Assembly (NCBI GenBank): GCA_000333855.2
Contig: CM007319.1
Location: 1,828,270-1,878,852 of the forward strand
Direction: 5' to 3'
DNA: 50,583 nucleotides
DNA from: Endotrypanum monterogeii
Lineage: Eukaryota > Euglenozoa > Kinetoplastea > Trypanosomatida > Trypanosomatidae
The notes under the pieces are model-generated. The model ran no database searches. It was not told the DNA's origin and saw only the letters and a program-made list of their open reading frames with translations. Each line of letters starts with the position of its first letter. The stretch's first letter is position 1. The position numbers and the translations under genes are program-made. Below, piece by piece: positions 1-8,746 of the stretch.

Positions 1-455
1 TTTTATCTATTTTTAAAAGTATATGTCTCCTTTCTTTGGGCATCTAATGTGTACTTTTTTCCGTGACTATAAAATATATACATACACATATATATAAATA
101 TACATGTATGTTTATATAAAACTTCCCATCTCTTTGAGTGCATGTCGTTGACGTGTTTTTTTCCTTTTGCTTCCGTCGTGTTTCGTGCCTTCCAACACGC
201 GCTTCATTTCTGTTCCTCATCTGCTCGAAAAAAGAAAAAAAATCTTCCTTCAAGTGGGCTTTTTTTTTTTTGCTACAGTCCTCCCTCCTTTCTGCTGTCC
301 CCCCTCCCTCCCCATGCGGCTTCGTAGAGTGAAGATCCTCGAGTCCTTCTCCAAGGATTTCGTGTTCACTCTTAAAGCAACCCGAGGTGCACTCCCCTCC
401 CTCCTCCAAAGACAACCGACACGTTGGGAGTGTGAGGATAATGAGGCCTGTGTGT

Positions 456-788
456 ATAAAAAAAAAAAGGCCAAATCAGATCATAGTTTTGGATGCTGGT
501 ATACCCGGGGGAGAGCGAGTTGGGGCGTTAATCGCACGTGTGCGCGCTACTTGTGTGACGGTCAAGTGGACACGGCAATCCTTACTGACCTCGTCATGTG
601 AGGAGGCGTGAGCGGCAGCCGATGCCTGCACCCCGTCGGCGATGCGATTGGATGCGTGTGGCACGTGGGCTGGTGGGCGTAATGTGATGTAGAGTGGCCC
701 CCTCCCCAATTGGGAACATCGAGCTGTGATGGCTGTTTTGTGTGTCTCCCTCCTCCAGCCCGCATGCCCTCATCTTGCGCCATGCCGC
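456..788. repeat. Dispersed repeat, copy 1 (SIDER-like retroposon candidate)
   Basis: This stretch recurs at 16209-16536. By eye the two copies differ at seven positions plus the length of the A-run at their left edge (11 A here, 6 in copy 2), so they are about 98 percent identical, while the flanks on both sides are unrelated. The copy has no long open frame. Near its right end it carries a pyrimidine tract ending in AG, which could act as a splice acceptor. Size, non-coding location and dispersal fit the short degenerate retroposons of Leishmania; that family assignment is inference, and orientation is uncertain because the A-run is at the left edge. Confidence 0.7.
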
Positions 789-1715
789 TTATTGAGGCTT
801 GTGCGGCTGTGCTCAGAGATACAGCGCAGGGAGTGCGCGAAAGCGAAAAGACTTGCCCTTTCCTCGAAGCGCCCCCTTCTGTTTTCATTGTCTTGTACCT
901 CACTGCACGTTCTCCCTCTTTCGTGGTTCTGCTGGGTTTTAACTTTTTTTTTTTTTTGCATGCTTGATACGGGTTTTGAACACTGTGTCTGTGTGGGCGT
1001 TTTGTGCGCTTGTTTTTTTTTTTTTTCAGCTCCCCATTACGGACATATATGGTGGACTGCTTACACGCCTCGATTTTTTTTCTTTTCGCCTGTTTTCATC
1101 TTTTTGTGCAACCTCAACCTTCTTTTTGATTTTGTGTTCCATTTTCACTCATTCTCCCCCTCCCACCCTTCCTACCCCTCATGCCTCGCGCGTGAAGAAT
1201 ATTGTCGCGCTCTGAAAATTATGATCCATTGCCATCCACACAGACACTTGCACAAACGAAAAAAAAAAGAAAGCAGGGAAAGAGGGCGGCACTTATACGC
1301 ATAGATGCACATCTAAAGCGAAAAATTGCCTATTTTATTTCAATTTGTTATGGTAATTGGAGGAATGGAAGTGTGTAGTCACTCATTAAACGACTAGGAC
1401 AACCGATACTTGCTTTCTGTTCCTCGTTCGCACCGGAACGCTTTTCAACGTGATGCGCATGGGATTGCGAACACCTTCAACTAGTTTGACAGATGTTGTA
1501 TTACGGTGCATTGCAGTTGCAATCTTCGCTGGTAATGTGTCTTGGTCGGTACAACACGCGCCCTCCTCCAACTGTGCCTCTCTACTGATGAATATTACTC
1601 TATTGTTTGATCGGTCTATTCTAACGAACACAACTCTGCGCCTACACTCTTTTAGCGCCGCGCTTTGCAGCGACTTTCTCATTCCCTCCTATCAGTGTAT
1701 CCGCTGAGCCACCTT

Positions 1716-1736
1716 CAAGCACCCCTTCCCCTGCAG
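1716..1736 (+). promoter_or_regulatory. Probable trans-splice acceptor for the 1757 gene
   Basis: A C/T-rich stretch ends in AG at 1735-1736, 20 nt before the ATG at 1757. This is the usual spliced-leader addition signal of trypanosomatids. Which AG is used is inferred. Confidence 0.5.
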
Positions 1737-1756
1737 TCGTTGATTACGACGCTGGG

Positions 1757-4700
1757 ATGAGGCGCCGTTGTCTCTGTGGGCTCCAGCCAAATGGCGCAAC
1801 AGCGTTTCCGAACACGTTTTTGACTCCGCTTTCCTGGAAGCGCTTTGTTTCGATCGGCGGGCGGGCGAGTCCTCCTGGGTTCACTACCCCACCCGACAAG
1901 CACCCTCGTATTAAGCAAGCGGGTACAGGCATGATTGCACAGCACGTTCCTGGTACCACGAAGCTCCGCTACACAAATAAAAAGGGTCGCACCTTCAACT
2001 TTTCGATTCCAGTTGCACAACTCACCCATCCACCCGTGGTACGGCGTGCTGCAACGATGGATGGGTGGCAGGACATCGATACCAGCTTTAGTGATATTGG
2101 GGATCTAGATGGCGACATGCCCAGTGAAGTAGACGAATGTCTTTCAGCCGCCTCTGTCGCCGGTGACGAGGGTTTAGTCGAGATGAATAAGGGGCAGCTG
2201 CAGAAGTTACAGCGGGCTTTTGTACAGCTTTGTAAAGACTACGTGCTCATGGACACCAGCGGCATGAAGGCGTCAATGATGTACAGCGAGCTGAATAACG
2301 GCCCTGAATACGAGCTCTTCGACCGAAAGATGCGCCGGCGTCGACACTGGCTCGCTATCCGGCATCGCTACGAGGACGTGAAGGAGTTGTTGTGGCCTTC
2401 AGATGCGCTGCGAGAGGATACCGATGCGACAAATGTTTCCCCGGAGGAAAAACAAGACGAAGACAGTCGAGCCCTTTCAGTTGAAGTTTTGCCGACGTTA
2501 CCCCTCGCAGACATGATGGAAGCGCTCTCGTGGTTGGAGGCGGCCTCTACGTTTTCGATCCGGAAACACCGTCCCTATGACACCGCTGGCCCTGAGGAGT
2601 TCGCTCCTCTCGATCTCTCGAGAGAGGTGCGCGTTGTCGCGTCGCGTACTCGCACTGAGGGCTCGTCAAGTCTTCTTCACAGCGCAGCACTTGGGGCGCC
2701 GGCACCTCCTGGCAGGGACGAGGCGCATCGTCTGGTTGATCGGCTGATATCGCTCGGTGCTTTGTGCGCCAGCCATGGGGTGCCGTTATCCGTCGCTTTC
2801 GCTCCATCCGAGTCGTTTCCCGGCGTCTTGGGGTCCTCATCCAGAGCGCCTGCGACTACCTCCCTGCAGGCGTGGCTCATCGAGATCCCTGCACTCTCGC
2901 GCGTGAAAGACGCGGTGCGGGTCATGGGTGTCATCCAAAGATGCTCGAAAAGCAGCACAGATACCCCCGCGGGTGAATCCCTGCGCTTCAGTGACTCAGA
3001 TGGCACCGGCGTGCAGGAGGACCTGCTGAGTGCGCTGTGTCGACTCGTAAGCCCCTCTCTCTTCTCCAGCCCTGCCGCTCTTGAGAACATCGATGAAGAC
3101 GACCTTTGCGTCCTCCTGCGATTCGCTACGGAGGTGCTGGTGCAAAATACTTCCTTCTTTCGCAGCGTAGGCGGCAGTGAGGCCACCTCGCGAACGGAGA
3201 GCTCGTCTTCAAAAGAGGGTCGACGGGTGCTGCAGCAGTTCACGCGACTGATGCTGGTGCGGTGTCGCCAATTGTTGCACAGCCATCAGACTTCGCCGGT
3301 GACTCTTTTAAGTGGTGACGCGGAGAATATTCCCTTTGTGGACCTTCAGCAATTCGCTGATCACAACCACCCTGAGGTGCGGGTGCATGAAAAGATTGGT
3401 CTTGCGAATGCTCAAGGACTTCGTCACGCTCGTCTACAGTCCGCTGCATCGACGACGCTAGCAGAGTTGCTGTGTCGTCTGGAGAGGGTCAGTCAGGGTT
3501 TGGCAGCCGACGCCCAAGGCCTGCACCACGATCTCCTCCGACACGTCGCCCAGAAGGCAGCTCTCGGCAAAAGTAAGTTAACACTCCAAGACGTGACGCG
3601 TGTGTTGCCGCTGTTGGCAGCACTCATCGCTAAAACGTCGGAGCAGCAAGTTAAGTCGACCTATGAGCATCTGCTGATCGCGATGTCGACTACAATGGGT
3701 GTCGCTTTGCAGAGCCCACAGGAGCCAGCGTGCATTCTCGCTCTCCTCGAGGGTCTCGCCAGCTGCCACTATACCCCAAGTTCCTATAAGCTGTTGGAGA
3801 TGGTGATGCTCCGCATGATGATGCAGGGTAGCTTCACGTTGGGCGAAACGGCTCGCTGCCTTACTGCTATGCTGCAGGTGGTCGGCCCTCAAAATATTTC
3901 GCAGTCCGTTCAGCAAGCGATTGCCATGCGTGTGGTGGCTGTGATCGATGACAAGTCAGCTACTGCACGCATAGCAGATATACTGGCAGTGCTTCGGGCG
4001 CTACGTTACAGCGGCTACTCGTCGTTCCCTTCTCTGGTGTGTCTCGTGTGGAGGTCCCGACTGACGGAGAGGCCAGCAGATTGGCATCCATCAGATCACG
4101 TGCGCTATGCCGTGCTACTGACTTCCGCCGCAGCTCTTCTTGAGACGGGGCCAGACGCGCATCTCGCTTCAGATGTCTCTAGCACAGCGCGTGAGCATCT
4201 TCTGCTCGGTCTATCCCCCGTGCCCTTGTCTTGCAAAGTTCCACCAAGCTTTTCCGCGTGCGCTGAGGAGGACAGCTATCAGGAGTGTCTCACCACGTGT
4301 GCTGCACTTCACACGAGCCCGACACCTGCTGATCTGATGGCGTGGGCGCACACGGACCTTAGGGGGCGTGTTGTGCATTCTCTATGTACACCGCAGCTGG
4401 CAGTGAGCACAATGGAGGCACTGGAGACCATGAACCTCGCCCCGTCCCATTGGTATAGCGTATACAGTTCGTACTTGACTAGGGTTTTCGCGGAAATACT
4501 ACGAAGCAGTGACAAAGGGCATCGACCGCAACTCCTCGAGAACGATGCAGAGGCAGCCGCGAGATGCTTATATCTCCAGCGCGCCCCTGACGCGGTGTAC
4601 AAAGTAGCCTCAGCGCTCCTGGAGCACGAAGTAGATCGTCTTGATGCAATGACGACAAGTGGCGCGGTAGAGTCCCATAATTCCCGAGAGTCATCTGTGT

Positions 4701-4831
4701 GTACATTCCAGCAGAGATCACTTGAGCGGCGAAACGCGGAAAAGGAGGCAGAGGCGCGCCTCCTACGGTACTGCGCAGCTCTGCAGCATTTATCTGAAGA
4801 AATCTCAATGGATCGCTCTGCAGTAGTGTAG
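1757..4831 (+). CDS. Large alpha-helical protein, probably mitochondrial, unknown function
   Basis: A 1024-codon frame with coding-like composition throughout. The start is the first ATG after a pyrimidine-AG acceptor. The first 60 residues are rich in Arg/Lys and hydroxyl residues with almost no acid (it begins MRRRC), as in a mitochondrial import signal. An acidic patch follows near residues 95-130, then a basic RKMRRRRHW segment near 190-200. From about residue 240 to the end the chain is mostly leucine-rich amphipathic helices, recalling helical-repeat proteins of the mitochondrial RNA machinery, but I see no PPR or RAP signature I can defend. The last 50 residues are charged and helical (RSLERRNAEKEAEARLLRY). 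No membrane segment is evident. I do not recognise the family; a role in mitochondrial RNA or ribosome biogenesis is only a guess from the overall look. Confidence 0.85.
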   Translation: MRRRCLCGLQPNGATAFPNTFLTPLSWKRFVSIGGRASPPGFTTPPDKHPRIKQAGTGMIAQHVPGTTKLRYTNKKGRTFNFSIPVAQLTHPPVVRRAATMDGWQDIDTSFSDIGDLDGDMPSEVDECLSAASVAGDEGLVEMNKGQLQKLQRAFVQLCKDYVLMDTSGMKASMMYSELNNGPEYELFDRKMRRRRHWLAIRHRYEDVKELLWPSDALREDTDATNVSPEEKQDEDSRALSVEVLPTLPLADMMEALSWLEAASTFSIRKHRPYDTAGPEEFAPLDLSREVRVVASRTRTEGSSSLLHSAALGAPAPPGRDEAHRLVDRLISLGALCASHGVPLSVAFAPSESFPGVLGSSSRAPATTSLQAWLIEIPALSRVKDAVRVMGVIQRCSKSSTDTPAGESLRFSDSDGTGVQEDLLSALCRLVSPSLFSSPAALENIDEDDLCVLLRFATEVLVQNTSFFRSVGGSEATSRTESSSSKEGRRVLQQFTRLMLVRCRQLLHSHQTSPVTLLSGDAENIPFVDLQQFADHNHPEVRVHEKIGLANAQGLRHARLQSAASTTLAELLCRLERVSQGLAADAQGLHHDLLRHVAQKAALGKSKLTLQDVTRVLPLLAALIAKTSEQQVKSTYEHLLIAMSTTMGVALQSPQEPACILALLEGLASCHYTPSSYKLLEMVMLRMMMQGSFTLGETARCLTAMLQVVGPQNISQSVQQAIAMRVVAVIDDKSATARIADILAVLRALRYSGYSSFPSLVCLVWRSRLTERPADWHPSDHVRYAVLLTSAAALLETGPDAHLASDVSSTAREHLLLGLSPVPLSCKVPPSFSACAEEDSYQECLTTCAALHTSPTPADLMAWAHTDLRGRVVHSLCTPQLAVSTMEALETMNLAPSHWYSVYSSYLTRVFAEILRSSDKGHRPQLLENDAEAAARCLYLQRAPDAVYKVASALLEHEVDRLDAMTTSGAVESHNSRESSVCTFQQRSLERRNAEKEAEARLLRYCAALQHLSEEISMDRSAVV

Positions 4832-5467
4832 CTGACACCTTCAACAGCCTTTCCAAACGCTGCTGGCCTCCACCATTGCCCTCGTTGCCAGAAAATTTCT
4901 TTTCGTGACACGCACTCTGTCACTCATCGGCGATTTTTTTTTTTTTGTGTTTCTGCCCCTTTGCCGCCTCCCCGCTTTCTTTCTTTTTTTTTTGTTGTTG
5001 TTGTTTCCCGTAGGTTTGTGGACAGCTTATGTCTCTAAAGTGAAAAGTATAACAACAACAACAATCATTTTTACCATGTGAGCAGAAGAACTTCGTTAAA
5101 AGGAATTCCACTTGTCTTGCGTGAGAGCGTGACAGCAGTTGGCCACCATGTGCACACGTGTGTGCGCTCCATTTCGCCGTGATGCGGAAATCAAACAGGG
5201 GGCAATGCCACAAGCTTTGCCCGGTGCTTCATTCGCTTCTCCTTTTTCTTCTAGAAGCGACACCGACCGCCGTTGCTGGCCATTCGATCACTGTGAATGG
5301 TGGAAGGAATGGGTCCCTATATTGCCTTGAAGAGTTTCTTCTAGCCCTTCTCGCCCCTCTCGTCCTTCTTGCCTTTCTACCACAGATTTCTCGCTGGTGG
5401 CAATGGCATCATCACCAGCGGCCTTACAGGTTTTCTCTCGCTCTTACACATCTTTTCGTCCCACCAA
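4832..5467. other. Intergenic region with inverted TTG/AAC repeat
   Basis: No gene seen. T-runs lie near 4934 and 4983. A TTG-repeat at 4992-5005 is exactly complementary to an AAC-repeat at 5051-5064, so the transcript could form a 14-bp stem with a loop of about 45 nt. Pyrimidine tracts near 5230-5250 and 5335-5386 end in AG and are candidate splice acceptors for the next gene. A 22-codon ORF starts at 5403 and overlaps the next gene's first ATG. Confidence 0.6.
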
Positions 5468-7207
5468 ATGACGAATTTGGTGGATTTCAGCGCGTCCTCT
5501 GCGCTTCCCCCCAAAAGTGGTGAGGACCCCCCGGCCAGAAGGCTGGCCATGGCACCCAGCGTTTCTGAGGTGCCACCGAATTCGGGTGGCGATGTGCCTA
5601 CGAATATGTGGTTTTATTCGCAGGCGCGAGAGCGGCTGGACCCGTCCCACCAAACCAAAGAAATGGACACACGATATGGTGTTGCTGCGCAGGTGGTGTG
5701 CGAGCGCGTAAAGTCGCGAGGAATGACCAGGAGAAAAACGTGGGAGTTTGAAGTCGAGGACCCCGCTGCAATGAGTGCGATGATTGCAGCCACACGGCAA
5801 CAGGGCCGTGCGCACCCGCCTACGAGAGGCTTAAGTGCACCTGCCTCTTCGGGCAATGCGCACCGTGCTTCCATAGGCACCCACAGGAGCGAAGAGTTCA
5901 GCTTGGCAGAGCGAAAGTATAGAGCTCGCCTGGAAAAAGAACTGGAAAGTTGTAGTATATTGCGGTCGACGCCAGCTGCCAACACGAAAACCACGCGGGA
6001 GCACCAACCACCTGCCTCTCATGCAACTGCAGGAAATTTGCCCTGTGTGGGTACACCGGTGGCTAGGGGCAGCGGCCGCCGCGGGCAGTCTCTGAGATGC
6101 CGTACATCTCTGCTGCAAGCTACCAGACTGGCTAAGGAATGGGTACATGAAGAAGAACGGGCAGCGGCAGAGACAACTAGAAGGCCATCCGAGACGTACC
6201 AAGAAAATTTGTTGGCTTCCATGCCCTATTCCTGTCCGTATGCAAGCTGCGCTGGCAACTCTTCGAGGAGCTCGTGTGGCTCGCGGTTGCGCAAGAGCAC
6301 GTTCCCTTCTTCCTTTTTTCGTACGGCACCTACCCACTCTGATGTGGCGTCTCCTCCTGAGGGGACTGACGAGGAGATGACAGTCCACCCACCGTGGAGG
6401 CAGCGCTTGCTTGCGGAGCCCATTCAAAGTTACCGTATCCTCAGAGATGCAGTGATGGATCCGGTCAAGCCGAATTCCACCCCTACCACTGCCCTCCGCG
6501 ACTCTGTGCGTATTCGACGTAATAACCTGGAGAAATTACGTCATAGCTTCGAAAATCAGCGCTTCAAGCTTCACGGTGAGCTGGAGGACAACCTGGAGTG
6601 GCGCGATCGATGCCGCAGGGCTGTGATGTTGCAGAAGAGACGTGCCGATGAAACGACTGCTTCGCTGCCTTCCTCTTCCCAAAAGTCACATTCCACCCAC
6701 AAATATCTCGAAGTGAGTATGATGAGTACATCACTGCTCACTGAAGTCTTCGGAGGCGGCGCTCCTCTCACCACTCGAGGACCGCAAGGTCTTAAGTCGT
6801 CCTCCATGTCTTCCTCAGGTCTTTTTGGTGTCTGGACCGAGGAGGCGGCTCGGCAGGCAGTGCAGCAAGAGAAGTCGCGCCTTGTTGCCCTGCTTCAGTC
6901 ATTTGTTGTTACTTGCAGTGCCAGCACGCTGACCCTCGCCGCCATGGAGGATCTGCGTGCTGATACCGTTCGGCAAGTGTTAAAGTCTGCGAATCCTGTG
7001 GGTACCCATCATTTCTCTCTCTTATATCGCGAGGATTTTCTAGAGTTTTTGCGGGTGCGCTATGAGCTGCCCACGACTTCGCTCCTTGGGCTATCGAGCC
7101 AGACCTCATCGGCTGACATCATAGATGCGCTACCATCCGAGGCCGAGGCTTCCTTCGCTAGGTACACCTACGATCTTCTTCCGAGTCGTGCTAAGCCGCT
7201 TTCTTGA
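5468..7207 (+). CDS. Hypothetical protein, kinetoplastid type
   Basis: A frame of 579 codons from the ATG at 5468; another good start is the ATG at 5549, 27 codons in, just before the better-looking segment MWFYSQARERLD. The frame is open further upstream but without an ATG. An AG at 5385-5386 after a strong pyrimidine tract would place both starts downstream; a second AG near 5489 would leave only 5549. The protein is hydrophilic, rich in Ser, Arg, Thr and Ala, and probably largely disordered in the middle. A charged helical part spans about residues 340-400, and a more ordered C-terminal third includes a leucine-rich segment (EKSRLVALLQSF) and REDFLEFLRVRYELP. No signal peptide, membrane span or enzyme motif is visible. 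I do not recognise it. Confidence 0.8.
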   Translation: MTNLVDFSASSALPPKSGEDPPARRLAMAPSVSEVPPNSGGDVPTNMWFYSQARERLDPSHQTKEMDTRYGVAAQVVCERVKSRGMTRRKTWEFEVEDPAAMSAMIAATRQQGRAHPPTRGLSAPASSGNAHRASIGTHRSEEFSLAERKYRARLEKELESCSILRSTPAANTKTTREHQPPASHATAGNLPCVGTPVARGSGRRGQSLRCRTSLLQATRLAKEWVHEEERAAAETTRRPSETYQENLLASMPYSCPYASCAGNSSRSSCGSRLRKSTFPSSFFRTAPTHSDVASPPEGTDEEMTVHPPWRQRLLAEPIQSYRILRDAVMDPVKPNSTPTTALRDSVRIRRNNLEKLRHSFENQRFKLHGELEDNLEWRDRCRRAVMLQKRRADETTASLPSSSQKSHSTHKYLEVSMMSTSLLTEVFGGGAPLTTRGPQGLKSSSMSSSGLFGVWTEEAARQAVQQEKSRLVALLQSFVVTCSASTLTLAAMEDLRADTVRQVLKSANPVGTHHFSLLYREDFLEFLRVRYELPTTSLLGLSSQTSSADIIDALPSEAEASFARYTYDLLPSRAKPLS

Positions 7208-7827
7208 TGTCCGGGTTCAGGTCTGTGCACGCACACGTGGTCTTGGAAGGGACGTGAGGTTCTCAGAGCATTCTCTCTTTGCATTCTAACGCGGTTCAAC
7301 GCCGCTCCTCACTTCCCCTCCTTCCCTCTCTCCCTCGAATTCACAGTTCCTGGCATAATGTCAGATGTTTTCCTTTTTTTTTTTGCGTCTGTGTGCCTGT
7401 TGTTAGTGAAGCTTTCCCCTTTTTAGATCTCACCTTCACTATTTTCTTTTTTTATATACCATTCTTCTTCACGTCTCTCGAAGGGAAACATCTATGAATT
7501 TCAACGCATCAAAGGACGTGATACACACTCTCTTCCGGGGACCGTCCTTGATTGTCCGGATCACCTGCTTCCCCCCCCCGTTTATTGTGTTTCTGCCGCA
7601 GTAGTGCTTTAATGTCAGAGAGGTTCTTTTTACCGGACCCTCCCAGACGGACAGACGCGCCGTTGATGGCTGCTTTGAGTACTCCATTCAAGTTATATTT
7701 TCTGTAGGTGTTTCAGGTGTGTTGAGTTGGTCCTTCTCCGTCAAGGACCATCTTCTGAACTTTGTTTGTAACACCATGCGATATAAACAACTGTACCCAA
7801 ATATATATCTCTATATACACACACGCA

Positions 7828-7830
<3 letters not shown>

Positions 7831-7862
<32 letters not shown>
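7831..7862. repeat. TA dinucleotide microsatellite
   Basis: About 16 uninterrupted AT units, in the probable 3' UTR/intergenic region of the 5468 gene. Confidence 0.95.
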
Positions 7863-7864
<2 letters not shown>

Positions 7865-8147
7865 TTATTACACGGCCTACGGTTGAGTACGAGAACCAAC
7901 GGGTGTAATAAGATTATGATGCCGAGGAGATCAAAGGATTGCCGTTCAAAAAGAGGCGTCTATGTTTCACCTCCTCCCTGTGAGGCTTTTCAAAGGCCCC
8001 CCTGTCCTCCTCTCTGCTTTCGATAGGTTTCCCGTCTTTTCGTGAGAACGGGAAAAGAAGAGAAATATAGACAGGGTAATCCTACAAGTATACCACATAA
8101 ACGGACAGTGGAGACAAGTTTGAACCTGGTGACCATCTCATCCGAAA

Positions 8148-8149
<2 letters not shown>

Positions 8150-8181
<32 letters not shown>
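8150..8181. repeat. CA dinucleotide microsatellite
   Basis: About 16 uninterrupted CA units between the 5468 gene and PABP1. Confidence 0.95.
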
Positions 8182-8182
<1 letters not shown>

Positions 8183-8585
8183 CTCCATGTGTATTTCACA
8201 CCGATGCCGAGGTCTTTTGACTCGCGCAGTGCGGACAGGCGGAGTCACGTGACACGTGTCTTTCTTTCCCACCTCTGGCTTCTGCCCGCTTGATTGATAA
8301 TCTGCGCTAAGAATCCCTTGCATGATGCGATGTCTTTTCTCTCGATCCCACTCAACCGACTTCGACATCTCCCTCTTCGTTTTTTGTCCCACAACACTTC
8401 TTTTGGAATATATTTTTTTATTTGGCGCGTGCGTGACTCCTTTCTCGCCTTTCTGCGATTACGTGCGTCTTTGGTGCGTTCTCGTCTCGTCTTTTTCGTT
8501 TGATATACGACTGCGGCATCGCTCCACCACCGCCACCGCCGCCGCCGCCGCTCGTTGCATGCACATTAATCATCAGCACGACATT

Positions 8586-8645
8586 TATTTTTTCTCCTAC
8601 GTCGTTCTCTCCTTTTAATTATTTCTGATTTGCTAAAGCACACAG
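8586..8645 (+). promoter_or_regulatory. Probable trans-splice acceptor region for PABP1
   Basis: A T/C-rich stretch of about 40 nt is followed by AG at 8637-8638 and 8644-8645. Use of either would leave a leader of about 100 nt that contains the T18 and A12 runs. A third AG directly after the A12 run (8687-8688) is an alternative that would leave 58 nt and exclude both runs. Confidence 0.45.
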
Positions 8646-8746
8646 CTTTTTTTTTTTTTTTTTTGCCTCCCTTCGAAAAAAAAAAAAGTCATTTTGTTTA
8701 CGCTGTTTTTCATTTTTTGTTTTTTTTACCTTTCTCCTCTATCCCA

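Larger units (their letters stand above)
1..1756. other. Non-coding stretch at left edge, upstream of the first gene
   Basis: I see no gene here. The first part is AT-rich with T- and A-runs and probably holds the 3' UTR of a gene left of the window. A dispersed repeat copy lies at 456-788. From 1380 to 1700 the base composition is less biased and open frames exist on both strands (98 codons on the - strand, 84 on the + strand), but neither resembles a known protein. A pyrimidine stretch ending in AG at 1735-1736 closes the gap. Confidence 0.6.
7208..8746. other. Intergenic region before PABP1
   Basis: No gene seen. It contains a TA array at 7831-7862, a CA array at 8150-8181, several T-runs and a GCC-repeat near 8528-8550. 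A pyrimidine-rich stretch at about 8586-8626, with AG at 8637-8638 and 8644-8645, is a likely splice acceptor for PABP1. A T18 run (8647-8664) and an A12 run (8676-8687) lie between it and the start codon. Confidence 0.6.

Noticed and set aside
1386..1682. 98-codon ORF on the - strand with a true ATG
   Set aside because: It runs against the + strand unit, has no recognisable motif, and an equally long + strand ORF overlaps it; most likely chance.
8630..8746. In-frame upstream extension of PABP1
   Set aside because: It would have to start at TTG and encodes runs of Phe and Lys from the T18 and A12 tracts; the ATG at 8747 gives a normal PABP N-terminus.
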